Shown: positions 34,815 to 44,671, counted from the first letter of the stretch. The stretch is 64,000 nt of DNA from CAYUWG01 sp964448285 (GCA_964448285.1 CAYUWG010000005.1:1-64000); one strand, 5' to 3'. The notes: generated by a model from the sequence alone, not told the origin. Numbers and translations: made by a program.

Positions 34815-36416
34815 ATGCGCAGACGACATTGGCATGATCTAAAACTCATGGGCGGCGCTCGAACGTTCTTCGCAGGCGCTTCGGGAATCGCACTTCTCAT
34901 GCGGTTTGCGCTGCTCTTTCGAAGCGACGAATCCTTTTTTGCACGGCCGTTCATCGAAGATGCGTGGTATTCGCTGACCGTAGCGCGTTCCCTTGCGGAA
35001 GGTTTGGGTCTCTCGATCAACGGGTTGCACGCGACGAACGGGATTCAACCATTGATCGTGTTCCTTTATGCGCCCGCGTTTTTCTTCCCTGAAGAGCTTG
35101 CACTGCGCATCTGTTTCATGATGAGCGTTGTGTTCGAATTACTTCTCGCAAAAGCTGTCTTTGATTTTCTTCTCAACATGCACCGCTCTCCGGATTCATA
35201 CGAAGCAAGAACGACGGGGTGGTTCGCAGTTGCCCTCCTTCTCTGGAGTTACTCGACAACGGTCTATTCCTTAAACGGGCTTGAGACTGGTCTCGCCGCA
35301 GCATGCATTTTGACCACATTCAATCTGTACAAGAGATGGTTCATCAGAAACGAAGCAACCTCATCCAAGGCAGCCGCACTCGGTGTACTGCTCGGTGTGA
35401 CGGTGCTTGTTCGAATCGATGCAGCGTTCTTCGTCGTGAGTTTAATCGGGTATCATCTTCTCCGGAAAAGCGCTCGACCGTTGTTGTCACGATTGAAGAC
35501 CTCCTTCATCATCGGCGTAACGAGCGTCCTTCTCTCATCACCGTGGTGGGCATTCAATTACTTCACCTTTCATCACATCATTCCAACGAGCGGCTTGTCA
35601 CAGAGCGTCGTTACGCCAGTTGCCATCAATGTCGAAGCGCTCGTTCATACTCTCATCAACGCGTTCTTCATCATCGGGTATCTTCCCTGGCGCTATGGAT
35701 TGACTGCATGGGAGCTTGGAGCCGGCAGCGCGATCATACTTGTGTTTATTTCGGTTATCATATCTCCATCCGTTCGGCGGTACGTCAGGGCAGTCGTTCA
35801 TATCATTCGAACACAATGGTCAGTGGTTGGAATTTCCATACCGCTGATCTATCTGCTCGCTCTTGCGGTCTATTACGTCGCCGCTTTCGGCGCACCGCAC
35901 TTTCTCTCGCGATACCTGTTTCTCCTGCACGTGCTCGTAGTCGCATTCGCATCGATTGCTGCAGTGGCAGTTCGCAAGTACACGCTTAATCGAAAACCTG
36001 CGCTGGTACTGTTCATGCAGTTCGCTCTGCTGTTTACCGTGATCATCGTCTATCTCATTCCATACTCATGGTACTTTCGCCATGATGTCATCGAAGAGAA
36101 TGACTTCCACGAAATCGCATTGTGGATCTCAGCGAACGTCCGATCACAACAACGAGTCGGCATGGGACAGTCCGGGACAGCGGGATTCTTCAACAGGAAC
36201 GTTATCAACCTTGACGGGAAAGTGAACGCAGACGTCTATTTCGCTTCACAAGAAGGACGGTACTGCGACTATATCCGTTCGATGAATTTCGACTACCTCA
36301 TAGACTGGCGTAAATTCTTCGATGACCTTGCTCCTTGTGGCATTCTTCGGAACTACCAGTACGTGACACGAGTCGGGCGTTTCGAAGTGTATCGGGTGAA
36401 GAACCGCGAACCATAA
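34815..36416 (+). CDS. Polytopic membrane protein, GT-C glycosyltransferase-like
   Basis: A protein of 533 residues with about ten to twelve hydrophobic helices and a C-terminal soluble tail. The first periplasmic loop has the acidic motif FIEDAWYSLTVARSLAEG, similar to the Asp/Glu-containing loop of GT-C polyprenyl-phosphate-dependent mannosyltransferases, followed by HATNGIQPL and LNGLETGLAAACIL. The C-terminal part (EIALWISANVRSQQRVGMGQ, FFNRNVINLDGKVN) resembles the soluble region of related dolichol-phosphate-mannose-type enzymes. It probably adds sugar to a lipid or protein at the outer face of the inner membrane. Start: an ATG at 34815 or a later ATG at 34848; no strong ribosome site distinguishes them. 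It diverges from the thiamine operon. Confidence 0.75.
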   Translation: MRRRHWHDLKLMGGARTFFAGASGIALLMRFALLFRSDESFFARPFIEDAWYSLTVARSLAEGLGLSINGLHATNGIQPLIVFLYAPAFFFPEELALRICFMMSVVFELLLAKAVFDFLLNMHRSPDSYEARTTGWFAVALLLWSYSTTVYSLNGLETGLAAACILTTFNLYKRWFIRNEATSSKAAALGVLLGVTVLVRIDAAFFVVSLIGYHLLRKSARPLLSRLKTSFIIGVTSVLLSSPWWAFNYFTFHHIIPTSGLSQSVVTPVAINVEALVHTLINAFFIIGYLPWRYGLTAWELGAGSAIILVFISVIISPSVRRYVRAVVHIIRTQWSVVGISIPLIYLLALAVYYVAAFGAPHFLSRYLFLLHVLVVAFASIAAVAVRKYTLNRKPALVLFMQFALLFTVIIVYLIPYSWYFRHDVIEENDFHEIALWISANVRSQQRVGMGQSGTAGFFNRNVINLDGKVNADVYFASQEGRYCDYIRSMNFDYLIDWRKFFDDLAPCGILRNYQYVTRVGRFEVYRVKNREP

Positions 36417-36461
36417 AAACCATTCATTGATTCAAGAGACACAGACACCTATCTTTTTCCC

Positions 36462-37820
36462 ATGATATTGAGAATCTCCGCTCTTCTAATCCCCGCTCTC
36501 GTTCTTTTTCATTCAGCATTCGGTCAATTCTACAAACCCTCTTTCGAGAAAATCACGCTCGATAATGGAATGCGCGTGATTCTTCATCGCGATACGACGT
36601 TCCGCTCTGTCGCGATCAACATGTCGTACCATGCCGGTTCATCTCGTGACCCAAAAGGGAAAAGCGGATTAGCAAACCTCAGCGGAGGTTTACTACTTGC
36701 GGGAACGAAGAAATACCCGCAATCGGAACTCGTTCGCCTTCGAAGAACCAAGGACTTCAATATTGCAGGATTGACGAATGTCGATTGGACGACGATTTAC
36801 TCAGTCGTTCCGTCCGATAATCTCGATACTGCGCTTGCGATAGAAGCGGATAGATTGAAAAATACCGACGATGGGATCACCGGTGCGATCGTAAGTGCTT
36901 CGATCCAATCGATACTCGAACGAAGGAGAGCTTCGCAAAGCCAACCGCTTGCCGACCTCAATGAAGGTATCTACCGGGAGTTATATCCAACAGGACATCC
37001 CTACCAACGCGTGACGATCGGTGATACAACGGATCTGCTTTCCGTGACGGTTGATGACGTGAGGAAATTCATGCGAATCTTTTTCGTCCCCGCGAACGCG
37101 ACGCTGTGCATCGGAGGCAACTTCGAACCGTCACGTGTCAAGAGCCTCATTCGCAAGCTCTTCAACACTATCCCTGGCGGACGTTCTTTCCCCTGGCGCG
37201 AGGAACACAAGACCCGAATACCCATCGGCGATGAAGTGAAGCTGATCTCGGAAGACCTCGTTTCCTACTCGACACTCGAACTGATTTTTCCATCAGTTCC
37301 TATCGGCCATCCTGATGAACCTGCCATGCAAATGCTCGCTCAATTGCTTGCAGGCTCAGACGAAGCGCGACTTATCCGGAATATTGCGCCTTTCAATCAA
37401 GGGGTCTATCGGATTACAGCTTCCCAACAATCGCATGAGCTATCAGGAGTGTTTCGTATGACTTTGATCTGCGCACCGGAGACGAATTTGCGATCATTGT
37501 ATGACCAGGTCACCAGAATAATCAATACGCTGGGTGCGGATGTCATTTCGGAAGAGGAAATGCAAATGAGCCGCAACCTCTCCGAGATGCAATTCCTTAC
37601 TCCACTCGAACTGCTCCATGGCACCGGAGGTCGGTGCGATGTTCTGAATCTCGGAGAACTCTATCGCGGCAATCCCGCCCTTTTCTTCGAGCGACAATCG
37701 TCTGTTTCGAAAGTCACCGCATTCACGGCGAAGAGCGTTGCACAAAAGTATCTCACGAATGATCGCATTGTGGTGAGTGTTGTCCCTGCCGGAAAACGTC
37801 ATCTCGCGGTCACGGATTGA
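36462..37820 (+). CDS. M16-family peptidase homologue lacking the zinc motif
   Basis: An exported protein of 452 residues (signal peptide MILRISALLIPALVLFHSAFG) with the M16/insulinase fold: LDNGMRVILHRDTTFRSVAI at residue 33, a second half typical of M16 domains (ELIFPSVPIGHPDEPAMQML), and YRELYPTGHPYQRVTIGDTT in the middle. In active members the sequence after SGLA is HLFEHM; here it is Asn72-Leu-Ser-Gly75-Gly76, so both zinc-binding histidines and the catalytic glutamate are missing. It is therefore likely an inactive subunit, as in heterodimeric M16 pairs, but no active M16 partner is in the window. The gene lies 45 bases after the GT-C gene and may be cotranscribed with it. Confidence 0.85.
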   Translation: MILRISALLIPALVLFHSAFGQFYKPSFEKITLDNGMRVILHRDTTFRSVAINMSYHAGSSRDPKGKSGLANLSGGLLLAGTKKYPQSELVRLRRTKDFNIAGLTNVDWTTIYSVVPSDNLDTALAIEADRLKNTDDGITGAIVSASIQSILERRRASQSQPLADLNEGIYRELYPTGHPYQRVTIGDTTDLLSVTVDDVRKFMRIFFVPANATLCIGGNFEPSRVKSLIRKLFNTIPGGRSFPWREEHKTRIPIGDEVKLISEDLVSYSTLELIFPSVPIGHPDEPAMQMLAQLLAGSDEARLIRNIAPFNQGVYRITASQQSHELSGVFRMTLICAPETNLRSLYDQVTRIINTLGADVISEEEMQMSRNLSEMQFLTPLELLHGTGGRCDVLNLGELYRGNPALFFERQSSVSKVTAFTAKSVAQKYLTNDRIVVSVVPAGKRHLAVTD

Positions 37821-37996
37821 TTTTTCTGATACGGGATATTCTCGGAAGAACTTTCTCTTCGATCACACTGGACGTGGAGCGAGCAGAGATTACGAATCTT
37901 CCTCTCAATGTGCGAGAGCTTTCCAGTGGGACGTGGTTCGTTCTATTCCAGTCGAAGATCCATCGAGTGATAATGCAATTCCAATTGTTCAGATAG
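37814..37996 (+). pseudogene. Orphan T9SS sorting-domain remnant
   Basis: In a frame different from the M16 homologue and overlapping its last codons, the sequence reads LIFLIRDILGRTF, then ITNLPLNVRELSSGTWFVLF and a final QFQLFR before a stop. This is the second half of a type A T9SS sorting domain (DILGR ... L-SGTWFV-L). The first half with the YPNPF motif and the body of a cargo protein are absent. It may be the tail of a lost gene or a frameshifted extension of the M16 homologue. The rest of the gap to 38184 has nothing recognisable. Confidence 0.4.
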
Positions 37997-38184
37997 ATGT
38001 TTTCGAAGCCTTCATTTGTGAAGGCGTTTCACATTTTCGCAACTCTTCTTCACAGGGATAGAGTAATCTCCTGCGAGAACAGAGTGAATCAAAAGCTTTC
38101 CCATGATGGCACGATTTTCCAAAACACAAGTGATGAAAGTCGAGGTGCTGCGAATACCTCACCATCACTTACAAGGAGATCGTT

Positions 38185-38592
38185 ATGAAAACCCTACTCA
38201 TCATTCTCACGACGCTTACTATCGCCGGTACAAGCGCAACCTCCCAACAAGACAGGGGATCGCTTACATGCAGCACGACCGACGGTGTGTTCACCGTGAC
38301 TGAAAGAAATCTCCGGCTCAGAGACTACATCTTCTCATTCGATCGCGTGGCGGAAAGCGGCGTTATCATTTTGAAGGACTCGAATGCCGATGCCATCGCT
38401 GTACTCGATACTCGAGGAGAAGAAGGCATCTATCTCGCTATCACCGAATCAGGCGTTACGATGCAAGTCGTCGCCCCTCGTGCGGGCATGACGTTCATAG
38501 AACCAACGAACAATGGTTTCACTCCTTCAGAACCGAGCGCTTCAACGTCGAACAATGGAAACCTCCTCGCAATCGCAACAGCAGTACCCTGA
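38185..38592 (+). CDS. Hypothetical secreted protein
   Basis: A 135-residue protein with a signal peptide (MKTLLIILTTLTIAGTSATS) and AAGGAG seven bases before the ATG. The mature part is short and beta-rich (YIFSFDRVAESGVIILKDS, GIYLAITESGVTMQVV) and ends in a serine/asparagine-rich tail (SEPSASTSNNGN). No family or sorting domain is recognised. It is followed after 29 bases by a strong bidirectional terminator and appears to be a single-gene unit. Confidence 0.6.
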   Translation: MKTLLIILTTLTIAGTSATSQQDRGSLTCSTTDGVFTVTERNLRLRDYIFSFDRVAESGVIILKDSNADAIAVLDTRGEEGIYLAITESGVTMQVVAPRAGMTFIEPTNNGFTPSEPSASTSNNGNLLAIATAVP

Positions 38593-38613
38593 TCGCCCAT
38601 CACTCTCAGGAGC

Positions 38614-38653
38614 AAAAAAAAAACCGGTTGAGAAACTCAACCGGTTTTTTTTT
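38614..38653. terminator. Bidirectional Rho-independent terminator
   Basis: An 11-base-pair stem, AACCGGTTGAG/CTCAACCGGTT (38622-38646), with loop AAA, is bounded by an A-run on the left and a T-run on the right. It serves the small secreted-protein gene (plus) and the P-domain protein (minus), which converge here. Confidence 0.93.
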
Positions 38654-38665
38654 GAAAAACTTCTC

Positions 38666-41383
38666 TTATCGAGAGAGTACCATCTTCTTCGAGACGGCAT
38701 ATGGAGCGGAACCATCGAATGGTGACGCTTCGAAGCGATAGAGATAGATGCCGCTTGCAACGGACTCATTCTTATCGTTCTGTCCGTCCCACGTCACGAT
38801 GTACTGGCCTGCTTGATGCAAGCTGTTCGCAAGAGTTGTAACCATGCGTCCGAGTATATCATAAACGCGAATCGACACTTGTGCATCAGCCGGGACATTG
38901 TAGGCGATGTTGGTTGTCGGGTTGAATGGGTTCGGATAATTCTGAGTCAACTCGAAGCTCGCTGGATCGGTGATTGGATTCACAACTGGAGCTTGGGGTG
39001 TGGACTTGCTGATGACAACCTGTGCAAGACTCAGATCGCCAAAACGCTCTGCTTCGATGCGTAGCTCGGATGATTGGTTGTAAACCAATCCATCCATCGA
39101 ACGCTGCATCTGAGGAAGACCTGCGATGAGGTTCAAACGAGTCTTCAACTGAGCAAAGCTCTCTTCGATCATGTTGGCGTACTTCTCCTGTTGAGAAGGA
39201 TCCTTTTGAAGAAGGAATACACCTCCCATGTTTGCGAGCACTTGATTGTGCTGGTCGATATTCAATTCAGGAGCATTCTCAGCACCGTGTATGACGCGAT
39301 TCATCAGCAGCGCTTCCTCTGTATTTGAGAGAGTGGCATAGACGTTTGTCAACACCTTCTCCGTGTTCAGGTTCGAAGTAAGGACAGAGAATTTCCCGCC
39401 TTTTTCAGCAAAGGTTCGTGCTGCGATAGCTTCGTCTTTCGTCATATCGCCAACCCAAATGACTTCACCGCTCTGCGGGAGAGGATTGTGGGATGTCGCA
39501 CGGTCAACGAACTCAACGTTGAGACCGAGTTCCGTTGCGTTGTTGAGAATTTGGCTTTGAAGCTGTGCACTCATTATGCCGCTATAGCTGATAATGATCG
39601 GTGCAAACGGCATCGTGTAAGTGCGCGTGTAAGAATTGTTCACGAGGTTCTCGTCATCCGAACGAACGATCTCTGCGGTGATCGTATATGTGCCAGACTG
39701 AAGTCCTGAAACATTATCGAACGACGTGGTAACCATGAACGGTGCTTGCTGCAGAAATACGCGGCGTTCGCTGTAATAGACCTGCTGCCCGCCGCTGTTG
39801 CGAATCGTTACCTTCCCAACCGTGATCAGGTTCGGAAGATTTGGATGATGCGCAAACGAACCGAATGTGACTTGCGGTGTGAATGAGCCTGGTAAGGTCG
39901 ATGTCGGTGGATTATCGATTGAAATAACACCCACGTCTGAACCAAGGACGAAGTTCGGGCGCATCTTACGGCCACCCGCAACTCTAAGGTTCTCATTCAG
40001 CCACAGGGTTCCGTTGTTCAACGTGTAGTATTCAACTCCGTGAATCGAGTATTTGCTGAATACTCCGTCCGGATCGAAAGGACTGCCAAGCTGGTCAACA
40101 CCGACACCCGTTCCTCCGGTTGTCGGATTCACATCCGTACAGATTGCGAATCCATAGGTTCCGCCGGGAAGCGTAACGGGTGGTGTAAAAGCGTAGGTGA
40201 CCCACTTCGACCCTTGTTTCGGAAACGGTACCAGGCCTGTTGTTGCAACGGGCAAACCGGAGGGGATACCGGACGGTGCGTTATACACTCGTACGGAAAC
40301 TCGTGCGGGAGACGCCATCGGCTCCAACTCGACACTGCTGCCTTGCCATACATCGACGCTCGTCAGAACCTGTGATTGAGCGATGTCAAAGACTGAAGCA
40401 AAACATTGATTCGCTGTCAGGTTGAACGTTCCGGTTGCCGGGCCCGCATCGTAGCCGAGCGAGCCTGCTGTTACGGGAACCGCATGCATGTACGAATTAT
40501 CGCTACGCGTCATGAATAAATCCGTGCGCTGGTACAGATCTGCTTGCAGTCTGAACATGCCCGACGCACTGGGGATGGTGTGGAAAATCGCACCCGGCGA
40601 GGAACTCTGCGCTGGAACGCTGCCCTCGAATGAAAATGCCGGCGGCATTTCACTGTTCGGCATATACTCCTGGAAAGTGAATTTCGTGACTGACGCGATC
40701 TTGCTGTTCTGATATGCCATAATAGTCAGCATTCCATTCGCCTGCGGACGATACCCATACACACTGTACGGACGCAACCCCTGCGAGCTGGTTGTGAAAT
40801 CGCCAACGTATGGCGGTGGATAGATGCCGCCCAAAGAGTTGACATCAACACCCCAACGGATGTCTTTGTACTGTCCGTAACGGTTGAAGATCAATCCCCA
40901 TTTCCTCAGTGTTCCCTGATCGCCGACTGCATTATCATAAATGCTGAGGGTCCAGGTTCCCGTAGCACTTCCGGAGGTCGGAAATGAAGGTGCCTGAGGT
41001 TTGTACACTCCACGGAAATACGCGGAGGGTAACGGGTCATTGATGTTGAAGCCGGGGTAACCTGTCGAAAAATCGAATAAGGTGTTCTCGTAGTTATCGT
41101 ACACCCCGCCGTTATACTGGGAGAGCACGTACGTCCCGGTTGGTCCTGTGAGCGTGATGGAGAGATCGCGTGCAGACGTGTGCTGAATGTCAACCATCAC
41201 CGCCATGTTGGCAATGGTAAAGGCATCCGTGATCGTGATTGCACTGTTCACAGTATTGAAGTCTGTAATAGGGGTTTGTGTGTTTCTCCAGTATTCCCAA
41301 GGCGCGCTGCCTTGTCCAATTGAGGTGGATACTGAAAGGAAATAGAACATCACAAGCGAGAAAAGCAGTCGCCCTGTTCTCAT
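38666..41383 (-). CDS. Large secreted protein with P-domain and T9SS sorting domain
   Basis: A 905-residue exported protein (signal MRTGRLLFSLVMFYFLSVSTSIG), with AAGGAG just before the ATG. Residues about 35-170 form a proprotein convertase P-domain (HTSARDLSITLTGPTGTYVL, GTWTLSIYDNAVGDQGTLRKW), normally found after subtilisin-like peptidase domains, but no protease domain accompanies it. The middle has beta-sandwich segments and a region (QILNNATELGLNVEFVDRAT, near residue 630) resembling gingipain-like propeptide/extracellular alpha-beta domains. The C-terminus, about residues 815-905, is a type A T9SS sorting domain (FELTQNYPNPFNPTTNIAY, RVYDILGRMV). Secreted through the outer membrane; function unknown. 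Confidence 0.82.
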   Translation of the reverse strand: MRTGRLLFSLVMFYFLSVSTSIGQGSAPWEYWRNTQTPITDFNTVNSAITITDAFTIANMAVMVDIQHTSARDLSITLTGPTGTYVLSQYNGGVYDNYENTLFDFSTGYPGFNINDPLPSAYFRGVYKPQAPSFPTSGSATGTWTLSIYDNAVGDQGTLRKWGLIFNRYGQYKDIRWGVDVNSLGGIYPPPYVGDFTTSSQGLRPYSVYGYRPQANGMLTIMAYQNSKIASVTKFTFQEYMPNSEMPPAFSFEGSVPAQSSSPGAIFHTIPSASGMFRLQADLYQRTDLFMTRSDNSYMHAVPVTAGSLGYDAGPATGTFNLTANQCFASVFDIAQSQVLTSVDVWQGSSVELEPMASPARVSVRVYNAPSGIPSGLPVATTGLVPFPKQGSKWVTYAFTPPVTLPGGTYGFAICTDVNPTTGGTGVGVDQLGSPFDPDGVFSKYSIHGVEYYTLNNGTLWLNENLRVAGGRKMRPNFVLGSDVGVISIDNPPTSTLPGSFTPQVTFGSFAHHPNLPNLITVGKVTIRNSGGQQVYYSERRVFLQQAPFMVTTSFDNVSGLQSGTYTITAEIVRSDDENLVNNSYTRTYTMPFAPIIISYSGIMSAQLQSQILNNATELGLNVEFVDRATSHNPLPQSGEVIWVGDMTKDEAIAARTFAEKGGKFSVLTSNLNTEKVLTNVYATLSNTEEALLMNRVIHGAENAPELNIDQHNQVLANMGGVFLLQKDPSQQEKYANMIEESFAQLKTRLNLIAGLPQMQRSMDGLVYNQSSELRIEAERFGDLSLAQVVISKSTPQAPVVNPITDPASFELTQNYPNPFNPTTNIAYNVPADAQVSIRVYDILGRMVTTLANSLHQAGQYIVTWDGQNDKNESVASGIYLYRFEASPFDGSAPYAVSKKMVLSR

Positions 41384-41671
41384 GGATATCTCCTTCTATG
41401 ATTGATGGATATGTGGATTTCTTACTCTCGTAGTCTATAAACTGCCAGAAACTAACGCTTCACGGCTCCAAATGCAAGCTAAACGATAACGATGGACGGA
41501 AAAAGCATCCGATATATTCGAATGCCGCACACACGTTAACACTCAGAGCAATCATAATCAAACGTCATTCAACTCTTTTTTGGAAGATCATCCAGCACAT
41601 ATCGGGTGTCATCACCTTTGGAGATGTACTGTCGTTGGTTTCTCCCATGTCCGAAACTAATTTGAACGATC

Positions 41672-42427
41672 ATGAGCAGATACTACTTCCTTTCGGACGT
41701 GCACTTGGGTGTTGGATCGCGTGAAGCCGAACACGCGAAAGAATCTCGCTTCGTACAATTGCTGCGTGACATCCGTTCACATGGAGTAGAGCTGTTCATC
41801 GTCGGAGACCTTTTCGATTTCTGGTTCGAGTATGCCCATGTTGTACCGAGAGGATATCATCGGGTGCTCACTGCTTTACAGGATTTAGTTCAGGATGGGA
41901 TTCACGTGACCCTGCTTGCAGGGAATCACGACTTCGCGATTGGCTCGGTGCTGGAACGCGACTGCGGCGTTTCGATCATACGGAACGACCTTACCCGTAT
42001 GTTGGAAGGAAAGAGTTTTTATCTTTACCACGGCGATGGCTTGTCGGAAAATGATCTCGGTTATCGGTTGATGAAGCGCGTGATTCGAAGCAGGCTATCG
42101 ATGTTCTTCTTCAGATGGCTCCACCCGGATGTTGGATTTTCTCTTGCGAAACTCTTCTCTCATTCAAGCCGCGATTATACGTCGAAGAAACACTTCGGTG
42201 AGAGCGATGGAATGATTCGGGAAGCCGAACGACGCATCACCGCAGGACATGACTTCGTCATCATGGGGCATCGTCATGTTCCTACGAAGGAAATGATCGG
42301 CCACGGGACTTACGTGAACCTTGGCGACTGGCTCGTTTATAATACGTATGCAATCTTCGAAGAAGGGAACATTGAACTCTACACACTTCAGAATGGAATT
42401 TCAGTCCCCTTCACACCTGCTTTATGA
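41672..42427 (+). CDS. lpxH: UDP-2,3-diacylglucosamine diphosphatase LpxH
   Basis: Calcineurin-like phosphoesterase that makes lipid X in lipid A synthesis; it acts at the cytoplasmic side of the inner membrane. The 251-residue protein has all metal-binding motifs: SDVHLG (Asp8, His10), GDLFDFW near residue 44, GNHD near 85, HGDGLSENDLGYRLMKR near 115 and GHRHVP near 197. It confirms an outer membrane with lipid A. Its stop overlaps the next gene, a penicillin-binding protein, by four bases (ATGA). Confidence 0.92.
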   Translation: MSRYYFLSDVHLGVGSREAEHAKESRFVQLLRDIRSHGVELFIVGDLFDFWFEYAHVVPRGYHRVLTALQDLVQDGIHVTLLAGNHDFAIGSVLERDCGVSIIRNDLTRMLEGKSFYLYHGDGLSENDLGYRLMKRVIRSRLSMFFFRWLHPDVGFSLAKLFSHSSRDYTSKKHFGESDGMIREAERRITAGHDFVIMGHRHVPTKEMIGHGTYVNLGDWLVYNTYAIFEEGNIELYTLQNGISVPFTPAL

Positions 42428-44595
42428 CGCCACGAAAGTTCTGGACCTACGCACTTGTTTTCATCATCCTCTTCGGAGGAGGCGGTTTATTTCTCGGTCA
42501 CCTCTACAGCGGAGTCCCCGAGCTCGAGGAATTGGAAAACCCCTCTCCACCTTTCGCGACACGCGTGTACTCCGCGGATGGTTTGCTTATCGACAAGTTC
42601 TTCGAAGAAAACCGTTCGCGCATCACAAGCCTGGACAGCGTTCCTCCAGCATTCGTGCAAGCTCTTCTGGCAACTGAGGACAATCGATTCTATGATCACT
42701 GGGGCGTTGACCTTCGCGCCGTCGTCCGGGTCATCCTCGTGAATCTCTCGCGCTTCTCGTTAAGCGGTCCGGGAGGCAGCACGCTAACCCAACAACTCGC
42801 GCGGAAGCTTTTCCTCACCAATGAAGTCTCGATCGTCCGAAAGCTGAGGGAATGGATCACGGCCGTCATGATCGAGCATCGCTACACGAAAAACGAAATC
42901 CTCATCATGTATCTCAACGTCGCTCCGTTTGGGCGCGGAGCGTATGGACTGCAGTCAGCGGCGATGGAATTCTTTTCGAAAACCCCCTTGCAACTGACGC
43001 CCTCCGAATGTGCATTCCTCGTTGGCGCGCTCAAGAATCCGACACGATACGACCCGCAGAGGAATTATTCGCTCGCAGTCCAACGTCGCAACATCGTTCT
43101 TCAACGGATGCTGGATGAGCAGTACATCGATGAAGGACAGTTTTACGATTACCGACAGGATTCGATCGTAACTCGGACACGAAAACGCTCCGCGGGTATT
43201 GCGCCGCACTTCACCGAGTACGTGCGTCAACAGTTACGCGAGAAGGCCGAGAAGTATGGTTTCAATCTCTATCGCGACGGGCTGACCGTTTATACGACGC
43301 TTGACAGCCGAATGCAGGAACATGCGAACCGCGCAGTGCGCGAACATCTCGAATCGTTCCAGAAAACTTTTTCTTCACGATGGAATTGGGAAACGCCCCG
43401 TCACCGCGCGATCCTTGCAAGCGCGATAACCATTGCCGCAAAAGCGACGCCGGAGTACCATGCGGCGACGAATCCCGATGCACGAGAACTCGCGCTCATT
43501 CGTCTGCGGAGAAATATCCGTTTCGTCGATTCCGTCAAGAACGCTCTCACGCGGATTCAGGTTGGATTTGTCGCGGTCGATCCTGCGACGGGATTCATCC
43601 GTGCGATGGTGGGAAACTCCGAAATGAACTTCCGCTATGGCTTGAATCACGTAACCCAGATCCAACGGCAACCGGGATCGACATTCAAGCCTTTCGTCTA
43701 TACCGTTGCGATAGACAACGGCTACTCTCCTGCTTACCAACTTCCAAACGATCCCATCTCATTGACCGATGGCAGCGGAAGACGTTGGAACCCGAAGAAT
43801 TTCGGTGGCGAGACCGGCGGGATATACACGCTTCGCCGGGGCCTGATGAACTCCGTAAACCTGATAGCAATAAGAACGATGCTGGAAATCGCTCCGCCCG
43901 ACGAAGTGGTGCGCTACGCCCGTCGCATGGGCATCGAATCCGACCTTCGTCCTTACCCATCTTTAGCAATCGGAACTTCTGAAGTTGTTCCATTGGAAAT
44001 CATCGCGGCATATGGCGCTTTCGCAAATGAAGGCCTGCTCGCGAAGCCTTTTGCTATTCAACGGATCGAAGATCGAAACGGTCGTGTGATCGAATCGGAA
44101 ACTCCTGAGATTAGAGAAGTGCTGAATAAGGAGACTGCATTCATCATCACGAGCATGTTGCGCTCAGTTATAACCGGCGGTACCGGCGCTTCGACAAGGA
44201 GTTACTTTGCTGCACCGGCTGCTGGAAAAACGGGGACGACGCAAGACTATGCCGATGCATGGTTCATTGGTTTTACACCCAACCTTACCGCTGGCGTTTG
44301 GACGGGCTTTGACGACAGACGCATCACGTTCACAGGATCGTATGGACAGGGCAGTGTAGCTGCTGGGCCGATATGGGCGCGGTTCATGAAATACACCTTC
44401 AACGATAAGAGAATCAATCTTCCGGTCAAGGACTTCGTCAAGCCGGAAGGTGTCGTCAGTGAACGAATCTGCTTAGAGAGTCAAAGCCTCGGAAATCCCT
44501 TTTGTCCCAACACGGTCACGGAGTACTTCAATAAAAAATATCTGCCGGGTGTATGCACACTTCATTCTTCGACGAGTTCTTCCGGCAACCCCTGA
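42424..44595 (+). CDS. Class A penicillin-binding protein (PBP1A family)
   Basis: Bifunctional peptidoglycan synthase, 723 residues, anchored by one N-terminal helix (ALVFIILFGGGGLFLG). The GT51 glycosyltransferase domain (about residues 40-220) has Glu85 in ATEDNRFYDHWGVD and GGSTLTQQLARKLFLTN at residues 118-134. The transpeptidase domain (about 320-680) has the SxxK serine in PGSTFKPFVY, an SVN motif (LMNSVNLIAI) and KTGTTQDYADAWFIG. Both activities are therefore expected. It is translationally coupled to lpxH, an unusual neighbour linking lipid A and murein synthesis genes. Confidence 0.95.
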   Translation: MTPRKFWTYALVFIILFGGGGLFLGHLYSGVPELEELENPSPPFATRVYSADGLLIDKFFEENRSRITSLDSVPPAFVQALLATEDNRFYDHWGVDLRAVVRVILVNLSRFSLSGPGGSTLTQQLARKLFLTNEVSIVRKLREWITAVMIEHRYTKNEILIMYLNVAPFGRGAYGLQSAAMEFFSKTPLQLTPSECAFLVGALKNPTRYDPQRNYSLAVQRRNIVLQRMLDEQYIDEGQFYDYRQDSIVTRTRKRSAGIAPHFTEYVRQQLREKAEKYGFNLYRDGLTVYTTLDSRMQEHANRAVREHLESFQKTFSSRWNWETPRHRAILASAITIAAKATPEYHAATNPDARELALIRLRRNIRFVDSVKNALTRIQVGFVAVDPATGFIRAMVGNSEMNFRYGLNHVTQIQRQPGSTFKPFVYTVAIDNGYSPAYQLPNDPISLTDGSGRRWNPKNFGGETGGIYTLRRGLMNSVNLIAIRTMLEIAPPDEVVRYARRMGIESDLRPYPSLAIGTSEVVPLEIIAAYGAFANEGLLAKPFAIQRIEDRNGRVIESETPEIREVLNKETAFIITSMLRSVITGGTGASTRSYFAAPAAGKTGTTQDYADAWFIGFTPNLTAGVWTGFDDRRITFTGSYGQGSVAAGPIWARFMKYTFNDKRINLPVKDFVKPEGVVSERICLESQSLGNPFCPNTVTEYFNKKYLPGVCTLHSSTSSSGNP

Positions 44596-44671
44596 CCAGC
44601 GCGTAGGTTTGACTCTCCACGATTCCGTGGCTACTTTACGCCATGCCCATCACAATTCACAAGGAGTTCTT

